From contig JAUJYZ010000952.1 in assembly GCA_033675265.1 (NCBI GenBank), positions 124,001-188,000 of the forward strand: a stretch of 64,000 nucleotides of DNA, given 5' to 3'. Positions 22,377-32,651 of the stretch are shown here, piece after piece (position 1 is the first letter of the stretch; each line of letters begins with the position of its first letter). A program made the position numbers and the translations under genes. Origin of the DNA: Actinostola sp. cb2023 (taxonomy: Eukaryota > Cnidaria > Anthozoa > Actiniaria > Actinostolidae). Under the pieces are notes generated by a model. The model was not told the origin of the DNA, made no database searches, and was given only the letters and a program-made list of their open reading frames with translations.

Positions 22377-23713
22377 CGCATGTTATCATTAGTGTCCAGT
22401 CAGACGCTGATTCTCTTCCACATTTCTTCAGAATGGCTTCGGAAGGTAAGAATATTTTCCAATCAAAATCTATTTGCATCACAACTAAAATTGCCAAAAT
22501 AGTTCTTATTTCACGTGTACAAAACAGCTAATGACATGTCTGATGCATTTCTGCTTTGGTTTTACTTATATAAATTGTTCTATATATATTTTTTGCTGAT
22601 AAACAGAAGTAGGAGAGCGAAATTCTGATTTACTTCATTGATAAAATAATCTGGAGGGCTACCGATCAACAACTGTTCAACATTCAAACTTCGGTATAGT
22701 ACTAATAAATATGATGCTTATTCCTTATATAGATGATCATTTTGACAAAGATAATCTTGGAAAAAGAAAAAGGTATGTAGTACCAAATTAATTATGTCAC
22801 GAAATAAAAATAATAATAACTAGACGCTCTACTAGCGTGAACTTGGGCTTCTTAATCAAGCTGTTTTGATAGATTTTAAATGTGAAACCTAATAGCTTGT
22901 ATCATCATACAGAAGTAGTTTTAGCCTACATGTATTACTTGCAGAATTTAAGTCACTCGTTGCGTGATTCAGTAGAGCATGCATACGTAATTAGCTTCAA
23001 CACTCACACTCCTAGCTGACAGCTGCATGGCGAAGCACATTTCGATTACCTTGCAAGAAACGATTTCACAAACTCAATAAAATTACGATCGAGTTCTTAC
23101 TAAGCCACAGACATCTGTTAGAAATACACTTTCAGACAGAATTGCAAGGCCAAAAAGTATTCTCTAGGATATTTGCATACAGTAAACACCCGCATATAAG
23201 AACACATGGATTAAGAACATCAGGCTGAAATTTGGCAAATAAAGCACCATTTTTATAAGAACAAGATCAGCCTGGAAAATACAAAATGTTCTTATAAAAT
23301 GGGGAAGGTGTCAAAATTACCCATATAAGCCTGCTGCCAGACAATTCTATCAGCTGAGATGAGCTGTGAGTTTTGGGCACCTTTATTCTCTTCAAATTAT
23401 CTAGTGGTTTGAAGTACATTTTTCACCTATAAATGGTATAAACTACTGTATTGAATAGAAAATATAATATTTTATGGCTGCATCAAGTTCATCACAGTTT
23501 CTTCTCAGTGATAAACAACCCAGAAATACAGATCGGAAAATGTATTCAATAGCAAAATTACAAAAATAGCTTACTTGTACAGTCTTTTGTTGCTGTGTTT
23601 TGAGATGATGTCCATGTTGTTATTCAAATTGATTCAAAACGATTCCTATCATTTGTTCCTAGCAATTTTTTTTCTTCATATCTTGTGAAGAATGGGTACA
23701 CTGTAGTTTTAAC

Positions 23714-24121
23714 TCAACACTTCTGTATCGTGCTCAGTTTCCAGTTGTAATTAAACTCAATGTTCTTCTTCTGTAATTTCTTAAGTAGTTTCTTGAGAAA
23801 TCGAGCATTCCCAACCAGTTGATAGTCTACTGGAAGTTCTAGTCCATTTCCTCGCCCTTTGTTGAATCTATTTCCAATACATTCTGCTTCAATTTCTCCA
23901 TACTCTGATAGAAATTTGTAGAAGATATTAGAAAGTTCAACAGGAACATGACCAACAATCCTGTCGTCCTCATTTTTGACTACAACTGCATATTTGCTGT
24001 ACCGATTATCAGGCTCTATTTCGCAGAGAAGGATCTCCCCAATGTAGACTGTGGCGTCCTTGAAATAAGCATGATAACCCCTTGTGCTTGCCTCTAAATA
24101 CAGTTGATATTCATTCGCCAT
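23714..24121 (-). CDS. HIRAN-domain protein encoded by the pogo element
   Basis: The reading frame is open from 24346, but the likely start is the Met at 24121 (MANEYQLYLEASTRGYH), giving 135 residues. Upstream residues look less protein-like. The HIRAN pattern is visible: GYHAYF...VYIGEILLCEIEPDN, then YAVVVKNEDDRIVGHVPVEL, then a short strand EIEAECIGN. A conserved-looking basic tail follows (FLKKLLKKLQKK). HIRAN domains bind 3' ends of single-stranded DNA, as in HLTF and Rad5. A stand-alone HIRAN protein next to a transposase may help handle cut ends, but this is inference. The gene is divergent from the transposase and probably shares its promoter. Intact. Confidence 0.72.
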   Translation of the reverse strand: MANEYQLYLEASTRGYHAYFKDATVYIGEILLCEIEPDNRYSKYAVVVKNEDDRIVGHVPVELSNIFYKFLSEYGEIEAECIGNRFNKGRGNGLELPVDYQLVGNARFLKKLLKKLQKKNIEFNYNWKLSTIQKC

Positions 24122-24429
24122 TATCCTAATGTAAAAAGGATTTTTCTTTAAAAACTTGTCAAGCTTTTCGCGAATTCCAAGATGGTTCCTCACAACAACC
24201 TGACTGTACCCTCGAAGTGCTTCTTGGGTAATATAACAAAGGAAACCGCTGATCAATAACAGGGGCGCACAAAATAGTGTTCCTTCCTCGTGTTGAACTT
24301 CACCGTTTGGAATTTTTATTAGCTGAATAATATTAAGCTGGGACAAGGATGAATCGAACTTTATTTGATTGTGGCTTTCGAAAATCAGTTGAATTGAAGA
24401 ATGGTTGTCTGCTCGACATCACACCAACG
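24122..24429. promoter_or_regulatory. Shared divergent promoter of the pogo genes
   Basis: If the internal starts are used (24121 minus, 24430 plus), about 308 bases separate the two genes and must drive both. If the longest frames are used, only two bases separate them. No clear TATA box. Inferred from layout. Confidence 0.35.
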
Positions 24430-26049
24430 ATGGTAAAGATGGCTGAGCTGTCTAAAAGCTCTGTTGTCAAATGCAACTTCTGTGGTAAATCGTTCAGAGG
24501 TCAACAATACGTTGACAGCCACATGAAATTCAAACATCCGACGACTGAGAACTCACACGAGGGTTCAAAACAAGAAAGTATGTTCGCTAATGTACAGGAG
24601 GCAGATGTTGGTTGCTCATTGCCTGAGGCTAGCCAACCAGAAAGTAATGATCCTATAGTTATAGACAGCAACGAAAGTCTTGCAAACAAGAGAAGGGGAA
24701 GCGAGAAGCGTAAATCCTACACAGTAGAATTTAAAAAGAAAACCTTGGATCTTTTTGATTCTTTGAAATCATCAATAAATAGATATAACATAGTCTCGAG
24801 AGAAAAAGGAGTTCATCGATCTTTGATTCAAAAGTGGAACAAAAACAGAAGCCAAATTCTGAAGGAACTAGAACTAAATAAAAAGGGGAAAAACTCTGGG
24901 AATATTAGAGATGCGAGGCAGAGAAGAAAACTTGTGTCTGAAAGATCGAAGCAGAATGAGAGGTATCCACTTGCAGCAAATCTTTTGATTGCTGAATTCA
25001 AAGTTCGTAGAGCAGCTGGATGTAATGTTACAAAACTGTGGTTTAGGAAGAAGATGAAGGCAAAAATAGAGATGACTTATGGAAAAAGTGAGGCTGACAG
25101 CTTCAAAGGAAGCTCTAACTGGTTCCAAAGGTTTAAGAAAAGGCACGGAATAGTGCTGAGAAGAAGAACAAACAAGAAGAAAAACTCTGCTGATGATGGT
25201 AGGTTAACCATTCAGAAGTTCCATCGACATTTGAGGAAATCCCTTAAAACACAGAGGAGGAGAAACAGATCAACTACTGACCCAAAATATGGCAGATGGA
25301 CTCCTGAAAACAGGTACAATGTGGACCAGGTCCCTCTTCCGTTTGTGGTGGACCAAGGGACTACCTATGACACAATTGGCAATAAACAAGTCTGGGTTTC
25401 ACAACCTTCATCGGGTCTAGATAAAAGGCAAGCCACTTTGCAACTTTGCATTAGGGCTGAGGGAGAACAAAATGTAAAGCCTGCTCTTGTGTTTAGAGGA
25501 AAAGGAAATGTAATCTCTAGAGAGAAAGAACAGTATGATGAAAGGGTTGATGTGTACTTTCAGCAAAATGCCTGGATGGATGAAGTAGTAAATATGCAAT
25601 GGTGTAGCAAAACACTCATTCCTGGGGTTGGAAAAACTGACCAGGAAAAGGTGATTTTTGCAGACAATGTCAGTTTTCAACAGACTAAAGAGTTCCATGA
25701 AGCATGTAGGAATGAAGTCAGTACTACTGTGTATATGCTACCAGCAAACGATACCGATAAAATCCAACCCATAGATGCAGGATGTGGACGGATGATGAAG
25801 GTTAAAATTGCTGCTGCAATGGACAGATGGTTGGAGATAGAGGACAATCTTGAAAAATGGCATGACAGACTTTCAGCAAAGGACAGGCGGATTCTAATGA
25901 CTCGATGGACTGGGGAAGCCTGGAGTGAGCTTAAAGAAAGTAAAGACTTTCTTAGAAGGCTGTTCGAAAAGACAGGCTGTCTAATGACAGTCGATGGCTC
26001 TGGGGATCAGAAAATTACTCCCCAGGGCTTGGAGGAATATCTCTTTTAG
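24349..26049 (+). CDS. Pogo-like DDD transposase with C2H2 finger
   Basis: Open from the Met at 24349 for 566 residues; the Mets at 24430 or 24439 are also plausible starts. A C2H2 finger (CNFCGKSFRGQQYVDSHMKFKH) is near residues 42-63. Then comes a helix-turn-helix segment (YTVEFKKKTLDLFD...SREKGVHRSLIQKWNKN) and a CENP-B-like second one ending FKGSSNWFQRFKKRHGIVLRR. The catalytic core follows, with YNVDQVPLPF (Asp ~325), VIFADNVSF (Asp ~439) and IQPIDAGCGRMMK (Asp ~476), the DDD set of pogo/Tigger enzymes. No internal stops. It should bind the CAGTAAAC ends and insert at TA. Nuclear action is inferred from the DNA-binding domains. Confidence 0.92.
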   Translation: MNRTLFDCGFRKSVELKNGCLLDITPTMVKMAELSKSSVVKCNFCGKSFRGQQYVDSHMKFKHPTTENSHEGSKQESMFANVQEADVGCSLPEASQPESNDPIVIDSNESLANKRRGSEKRKSYTVEFKKKTLDLFDSLKSSINRYNIVSREKGVHRSLIQKWNKNRSQILKELELNKKGKNSGNIRDARQRRKLVSERSKQNERYPLAANLLIAEFKVRRAAGCNVTKLWFRKKMKAKIEMTYGKSEADSFKGSSNWFQRFKKRHGIVLRRRTNKKKNSADDGRLTIQKFHRHLRKSLKTQRRRNRSTTDPKYGRWTPENRYNVDQVPLPFVVDQGTTYDTIGNKQVWVSQPSSGLDKRQATLQLCIRAEGEQNVKPALVFRGKGNVISREKEQYDERVDVYFQQNAWMDEVVNMQWCSKTLIPGVGKTDQEKVIFADNVSFQQTKEFHEACRNEVSTTVYMLPANDTDKIQPIDAGCGRMMKVKIAAAMDRWLEIEDNLEKWHDRLSAKDRRILMTRWTGEAWSELKESKDFLRRLFEKTGCLMTVDGSGDQKITPQGLEEYLF

Positions 26050-26568
26050 AGATGTACAGCTGGACATATAGACATTACAAGGGTGGGGCATACGGAACTG
26101 CCACAGAACTATACATATCCTTCATGTTCTTGTTTTGTTACATTACGGTAGTTTTTATATATCCATTAGGCTTTTTCTTTTTTATGTTTAATACACTTAA
26201 TTGCTACATTAGTTTATTTAATTTTCCAAAAATATGATAAAAACCTCTAGCAACATTTTTGATACTACTGTACAGTACTGAATTTCTAAATCAAAATTTA
26301 AGAACATTTTAAGAACATCTTGAGGCTGATTTTTCACTAAGTACCCGATAAATAAGAACACAATCAGCCTGACCTCCGAAATCGTGTGTTCTTATATGCG
26401 GGTGTTTACTGTATTTACTAAGCAGTATTAATGAACGACTCGACTGGCTCGAGCAAGGGAGCACGGCAAAATCCTTTTTGAATGCTGCTGTGATTTGATT
26501 TATCGTTACGTACGTCTGCCATCTTGAATTTCGTTGATAAGCTGCTGACCACAACTTCTGTATACTCA

Positions 26569-26599
<31 letters not shown>

Positions 26600-26756
26600 G
26601 CGCATGCGCTATGGTGACCACTTGAAGATTTGGCGTAGAAACACCACGACGACGACCACCAAAAAGAATAACCGTCTGTAATCTTAGACTTGGGCCTTCC
26701 ACAGGAAGCCCAAGTAATAATAATGGTTGTTCTCTGTTCTTATAGAGCGCATTTCA

Positions 26757-26848
26757 CATTGTCGACCGACCGATCGATTGACGGACTGACTGATCGACCG
26801 ACCGATTGACCGACCGACTGATCGACCGACCGACTGACAGACTGCATG
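26757..26848. repeat. GACCGACTGATC-type microsatellite
   Basis: Imperfect repeats of GACCGACCGA(C/T)TGA lie between the end of the TAA-flanked element and exon 3 of the MULE gene. Confidence 0.8.
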
Positions 26849-29800
26849 TCAGTAATTGGCTGATTAATTGATTGATTATTCACAGGGCTGAAGAGTGCTC
26901 AAAAGAAGATAAAAGGTATTTAGTTTTGAAATTGTAAGGTGTGAGGTGCGGCTGTGTTTCCCTGGTTTAACATTTTGCTTAAAATCTCTTTTCTATAGTG
27001 ATATTGAAAAGAGTCCTTTCTCGAAGTCGTCAAAAGTGGGTGAGAGTCGGTAGGTTAATTAATGCCTAACAAGTAAAATTACAGTGAATCAGATAATTAT
27101 TTTGTAGTGTTTAACTAGCATAATTTCCAGGTAAAGAGCTACATTGTACCATAAGAGGTTTGCAAAGAGGTACTTCATCATCATTAGTCATCATTATCAT
27201 CATCATGACCGCGTTGACACTGTTGACATGCACCGTCGAATTACTTCTTATTTTTTTCAGAGTGCAAGAAACAGATATTATTAAAAAAGCATTGTTTTCT
27301 CGTCACACTAATGAAAAAGATGTGTTATATATCTCAAGTGGCGAAGAGACTGAAAAGGATGCAAACGTTCTTTGCCTTAGGTAAAACAAGTGACAAAGTA
27401 GTAAAACAAGTATGCACATACTGGTAGACTGGCGTCCCAATGCCACCTTATAGTGAATAATTAATTTTAAACAGATAAATGAAAGTGGAAAGGGGGAGTG
27501 AGTAATACATGTCACTTATGTTCATAGAGTACATCTTTTTTTGTAGTTTATTCCATACCAATACGTTATATATAATTTTGCTTATTTAGACATTCTCTGG
27601 GCAATCTACGTATTAGGCTAACCGAGTGCTTCTCTTGCGGAGTGGAAAGTTCGCTGAAAGCACAGACTACACAACTACGGCACAGACAAAAGATTAACAA
27701 CTATGTAAAAAACTGGGGTAAAAAGAGAAAACAGGTTCTCGCAGATGGACACTGTATCTTGTATGCCTTCAATCTAGGGTTGAAAGAGTGTCATTACGTT
27801 AAAAACTGCAGTGTCCAGTCTTTAATGCCTATGATAAGGACTGAAATCCTTGAAAACCTTGATTTTTACGCACCATTTGTTGGAGAACAAGATTTGGTGG
27901 AAGAGCTAGACAGCTACCTTGACTCACAGCACTATAACTCAAGTGTGGTGGACCTAATGTTGCATGTTTTGGCAAATCTTACTCATACTTCGGTTCTTGT
28001 ATTCTACGTGATTGGAGAAGATGTGCGCACACTTCTCATTCACCCAAGCAAAGAAATATCTCAGCGCACAATTTACCTCTCAAAAGTTGGACAGCACTAC
28101 GATGCAATTCTTGACGTAGAAACATTCAGTAAATTTAGAGATGAAGGTGAGTCAACTAGATCTTTGTATCAGTGATGAAACTAGCCGTAAGTTGGCTTTC
28201 TCTAATCTTTTCCCTTCATCAGTTATCCAAGCCCCTTTACCACTCCATAACGTTCGTTGGGTAAGGTACAAAATGAAAATACGGTTAATATCCACGTGTT
28301 TCGATCGTGTACATGCCATGCATATAAATGCTGCATGGATAATTATTCTAAGATTTGTTCTTGATCTTCACGGATATATCACATCTAAATTCATGAGTGT
28401 TCCGCTAAATAGACAGTAGCCACAAAAAACCTCTATTACGCCCTCCCCTCCCTCAAACATGCTTTTATAGTATTTTCTTTTTGTTTTGATGTTGTAGGTA
28501 AATACATTCCCGTCCAACCTGAAGGCATAATGGTGGGCAGTCCGAGTAAATTTCAGGGCCTCGCAACTTTCAACCAATACAGTTGTTTTTTAAGTGAGAT
28601 TGATGACGATCACGATGTTGACTTTGCCGATACTGATGAGGAGAATGAAGTTGTCATCACAGATGTTAAGCCAATCAAACAGCAGCTGCAATCATCTCCA
28701 AATCTGGAAGCCAGCAGCAGTGGCGAAGAAAGTGTTTCAAGCATAACCAGCAGTAGCAGTGAGTCTAATGTTCGTATATCCGCAGGGAAAACTTACTTAA
28801 ACATAGATATGTGGAAAGACGTCCCATTAACAAAGGTTGATTATCTACCTGCTGACATCGATGGCTTAAACAAATTCCAGTTACCGTTTGATCCACGTAA
28901 GCGCATGGCGTCTTCTCAAGATGGTAGAAAATGGCAACGTTACGTGTCATCCAAACGAAGAGGGTTCGATGGTGTACGTAAGCTTGCTCAATGCAAAGGT
29001 TACTATCGCTGTGACAACACGCACTGTGATTTTCTGAGAGAATATGATCGACCTAACCGACATCATTTCCACAAGAAGGGAAAAGATATGAAATGTGATC
29101 ATTGTCATGTGGCTGGAAAATTTGTTCAGTGTACCGCGAGGAAAATTTGGGAGTTTGATGACGCAACAGAAAAGGTGACGATATTTCATTATGGCGTTCA
29201 TTCGTGTATTCCTACTCCAAAGCGGAATAAAGATGCCGACAGAAAAATCGAAGAGGCATTCAGGAAAAATCCTAAGCTTAAACCTGGACAAATGTCCGTC
29301 GGCTGTGTAGTTGAGGCCATCTCTGAAGGTAGAAACTGGGAGGAGATAGACGATATATCTAATAATCTTCTCAACGAACAGCACACTCGAAATCTTAAAA
29401 AGAAAGCGGTAAGTGAAGCAAATCCCCATGGGCATTGCTTTGAAGCTTTAGGAATTTTAAAGGCAAAGACCGACCAACGAGACAAATTTGTCATCTATAA
29501 AATAAATGACCGGCGTCTGAACGGAAGCCCTTCATTTGTTTTCAAAACAAGTGCATTTAAAGCTCGCTTGTACATTTCCATGGACAGGAATAGCGATACT
29601 GTACTTTCAAAAGAGTACTGTCATTTCGATGGCAAGTTAAGTTAACCGATGTCCAGGGTTCACAACACTAACGGCAAGTGTTTATCATCCAACTTTAAGA
29701 AAAATGATTACATTGGCCACAATGGAAACGGAAGGAGAGTCAGAAGAATGTGTAACCATTTTCTGGCAAGAAATGGATAAAGCAAGAAAGTGGCAATCCA

Positions 29801-31666
29801 GATGCGTCGTTTAACCCTTATGGTGTTATGACGGACGAAGCGGGAGGAATCTGGAGCTCTCTTAAAAAACATTTTCCAGATGACGTCTTCAAAAATAGCG
29901 TCAGTTGTGAGTTCCACTATTTGCAGAGCGTGAATAGACACACCACACACGTTGAAGGAGACAAATATAAGCGTCGTTACAAGAAGCTCGCAAACAAGCT
30001 GATGGATTCTGCCACGCCTTCAGCTTATTTCGAAACATTTAGCGTCATGGAGAATTATATTGACAAACAAAACAAAGGCAAAAAAAATCTAATGAACTGG
30101 CTTCGGTGGTGGGATGCAAGGCGACCACATTGGGCAAAGGCATTCAAATGCGACCTGTCTTGCCCTCAAACCAATCTATCAGAGGCAGTTAACGCCAGTT
30201 TTACTCATCGTGGAAGCTGCCAAATAACCCTCTTAAGAGCAGCGTATGAAGACACCGCCGAAAGCATCCTGGTAGAAAACCAGTACAAACAGTACAAAAA
30301 CGGAGAAAAAACTGGAGGCTCCGGCCTTCTGTTGCTTCAAAAGCAGCTCGAGAAACTGCAAAACAAAAAAGGGAGGCGTACGAATGGTGGAAGAGATGGA
30401 ACTCCTTGACAGTGGTAACTGCTTTGCACAGAAGCAGTAGAAAAGGCATTTCAAGACTGTGAAATAGATCCAACGTGCAGTTTTGAGCCACCCAAAAGAG
30501 GCAAATCAAAAGTAGGGAGACCTCCCAAAAAACATGTTACGGTGTCTATGACACAGATTGCGATTCCTCTAGTTCCGAGGAAAGTGACAACTACAAGGTT
30601 AACGAAAAGCGTGCATCAAGAACAAGAAAGAAACCCAATAAAAAGTTTGAAAAATCGCTTGAGAAGGCAGTTCAACACCATAAAAAAAATCAAGGCACAG
30701 AATTTAATGTATGATGCAAAAAACAAATGCTTTGAAGTCACGTTAAAAAGCGAGACTTCTGTCATACGCCAAGGAGGAAAAAGGACCCTTTGGAACACCT
30801 ACAAATGCTTCATAAGTAAAACTCCGTCTTGCGAATGTGCATACTTCGTTTCTAACAAGGACCAAATATGTAAGCATATTGTATGGACTCTGATAAATCT
30901 CTTCGGCGAAGATAAAGAGAGCACCCTTTTGTTCCAAGTAGCATTTACAGATGCTGAAATGCAGAAATTAAAATCACAGGTGTGCTCTCAGATACCCACA
31001 AGTGTGCAGTCAACTGAACTTCATTCAACTACCCAAACATGGTCCAGGAGCCAACAACGTCAGGATATATCAGTACAGTCGCCACAGCTACAACAAGGGC
31101 CACAACAAGCTCAACAGCCATACAATCAACCTGTAATCCAACAACAACCTCCGACCCAACAACCCTCCTACTCTCGAGCAGCTATCCATCAAGTACCTCC
31201 GCCTGTGCAACAACAGCAGTTGTCTCACCCTCAAGCACCGCCCCATCAAGTACAGCCGCCTGTGCAACAACAGCAGACTAACACCCAGCGGCCAATGACT
31301 CAGCAGTCAAGAAGCCATTTCCAGTCTTCTCGTCAGCCTTGGCATAACAATAATCCTTTCATTGTTCTTAACCTTTCGAATAAAGTGAAGAAGTGTGCCG
31401 GCTGCCCCTTTGCCCTTCGTGACCCCTGTGGTCCACCATTCATTGGCCTTGTTGTGCAACACAAAGAAAGAGACACTTATTTCGATGCCAATGGAAATCA
31501 ACGTGTCTCCAGTGAGGCAAATAAGTACTACCACTGCCAGTGGGGATGTCTGCAAGCAAGACATCCGTACATAAGTGTATCGATGATTCAACCAGATCCG
31601 TCACTGATACTAGATGATTTCCAGAAATACAGCCTTTCAACTCTTTTTGGAGTCTCTTTCCCGTGA

Positions 31667-32471
31667 CTCCTAGCCAGAAGAGTTGAGGCTTGACGGAGAC
31701 TCCTAGAAGAGTTGTAAGCTGTATTAATTAATAATTATTAAAATGCACCCTTGTACGTTCCAGTTTGAAGCTCTGACCCGTTTTCGATTTCGTTTTATTT
31801 TTATGCATTTAGGCCTTCTATCCACACGTAAACGCTCACAATAAATGCATATTTTCGAAGACGCGTTTTCGTGTGAACGGGTCAAAACGATTTGTAAAGG
31901 ATCGCCGGATACTGTGGACAGGCCAAAACGATCGGTATAAAAAAAATATGAGCACCCTCCCTTATAGATTATGGTGATTAGTATTAAGAGTACATCGTTC
32001 GGACTAAATGACAGGTATAGTTGTGTATCGTCACAATAAGCATGTACACTGGGAAGATAGGCCTGAATGATACCAAAAAGTTATCTTGCGTATATGTCGT
32101 ATATGACAAAGAGAAGCGGGCCAAGATCAAACGTTTTGGATATAGTGCCATTTGTTATTAATATTTTAAAAATACATTTATTTTATATTAATTTTTATAT
32201 AATGGATATTAATATTATGGGAGCTATCGAACAGTTTCGAAAAAAAACCAACCTCAGGGTCACGTTACAGTTACGTTAAATGATTCACAAAAATAAACTT
32301 AAATACTCGATTGAAAACCCATTTAGTACTTATTTAAGAATGAAGATAATGAGGGGCTCAGGACGGGGTAAATAGCTTAGAGATCTGGCGTATTTACGTC
32401 GTGAGAACAGTTTCGCTGAATGACCGTCGATGTCGGCTAGAAAAATGGACGCATATATTATTTTTAAATTT
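31667..32471. other. AT-rich flank after the MULE gene
   Basis: No gene seen. GTGTGAACGGGTCAAAACGAT-type sequence near 31.78-31.95 kb looks like an interspersed repeat. I could not define the element's terminal repeat here. Confidence 0.4.
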
Positions 32472-32651
32472 TGCGACTCGCAACTCGCAACTTCATGACT
32501 AGCACTGTTCCCACACTCGTTTTTTTTTACTACAATAAACTCGCAACTAGCAACTCGCAACTCGCAACTAGCAACTCGCAACTCGCAACTCGCAACTAGC
32601 AACTCGCAACTCGCAACTAGCAACTCGCAACTCGCAACTCGCAACTAGCAT
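32472..32651 (-). repeat. 7-bp microsatellite (CGCAACT), inverted to 21.9 kb array
   Basis: About eighteen units of CGCAACT or AGCAACT, interrupted once by unique DNA (about 32494-32540). The flanks TAGCA(C/T)TGTTCCCACACTCG repeat at both ends of the main block. It creates a misleading frame of VASCEL repeats. Confidence 0.85.

Larger units (their letters stand above)
23180..26411. mobile_element. Complete pogo-like DNA transposon (3.2 kb)
   Basis: Perfect 27-base terminal inverted repeats start CAGTAAACACCCGCATATAA (23180-23206, 26385-26411) and are flanked by TA at 23178-23179 and 26412-26413. TA duplication and CAGT-type ends are typical of pogo/Tigger elements. Subterminal motifs of TAAGAACA..ATCAGCCTG type repeat on both sides and may be transposase binding sites. 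It carries two divergent genes, a DDD transposase and a HIRAN protein. Perfect ends and open frames suggest recent activity. Confidence 0.92.
22820..26714. mobile_element. Element with TAA duplication inside MULE intron 2
   Basis: TAA flanks at 22817-22819 and 26715-26717. The left end is CTAGACGCTCTACTAGCGTGAACTTGGGCTTC; the right end is GGGCCTTCCACAGGAAGCCCAAG. The same termini and the same TAA appear at 18820-19314. Apart from the pogo element nested inside (23180-26411), its own DNA is about 360 bases on the left and 300 on the right, without a gene. It is therefore a small non-autonomous element made large by the nested insertion. Confidence 0.78.
22433..31666 (+). pseudogene. MULE transposase gene with OTU protease and SWIM finger (7 exons)
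   Basis: Phase-consistent exons are 22433-22445, 22733-22772, 26886-26915, 26999-27049, 27261-27380, 27590-28146 and 28498-31666. They begin MASE/DDHFDKDNLGKRK and an acidic, lysine-rich leader. Exon 6 has an OTU cysteine protease with VLADGHCILYAF (D-G-x-C) and QHYDAIL (His). Exon 7 has a Cys/His zinc region (YYRCDNTHC...CDHCHVAGKFVQC). MULE DDE motifs follow: CHFDGK, GVMTDEAGG then SCEFHYLQSVNRH, and NLSEAVNASF. Then a SWIM finger (CECAYF...ICKHIVW), a Gln/Pro-rich linker (about 31030-31320) and a C-terminal Cys region (CAGCPF...YHCQWGC). At least four frame changes occur (near 29640, 29790, 30365 and 30410-30700), some in A runs, so it is decayed or the consensus is imperfect. It probably moves its own element. 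OTU domains in MULEs may counter ubiquitin marks (inference). Confidence 0.8.

Noticed and set aside
27160..27384. Independent 74-residue membrane-like gene
   Set aside because: Its 5' half is intron. Only 27261-27380 fits as exon 5 of the MULE gene by splice sites and phase.
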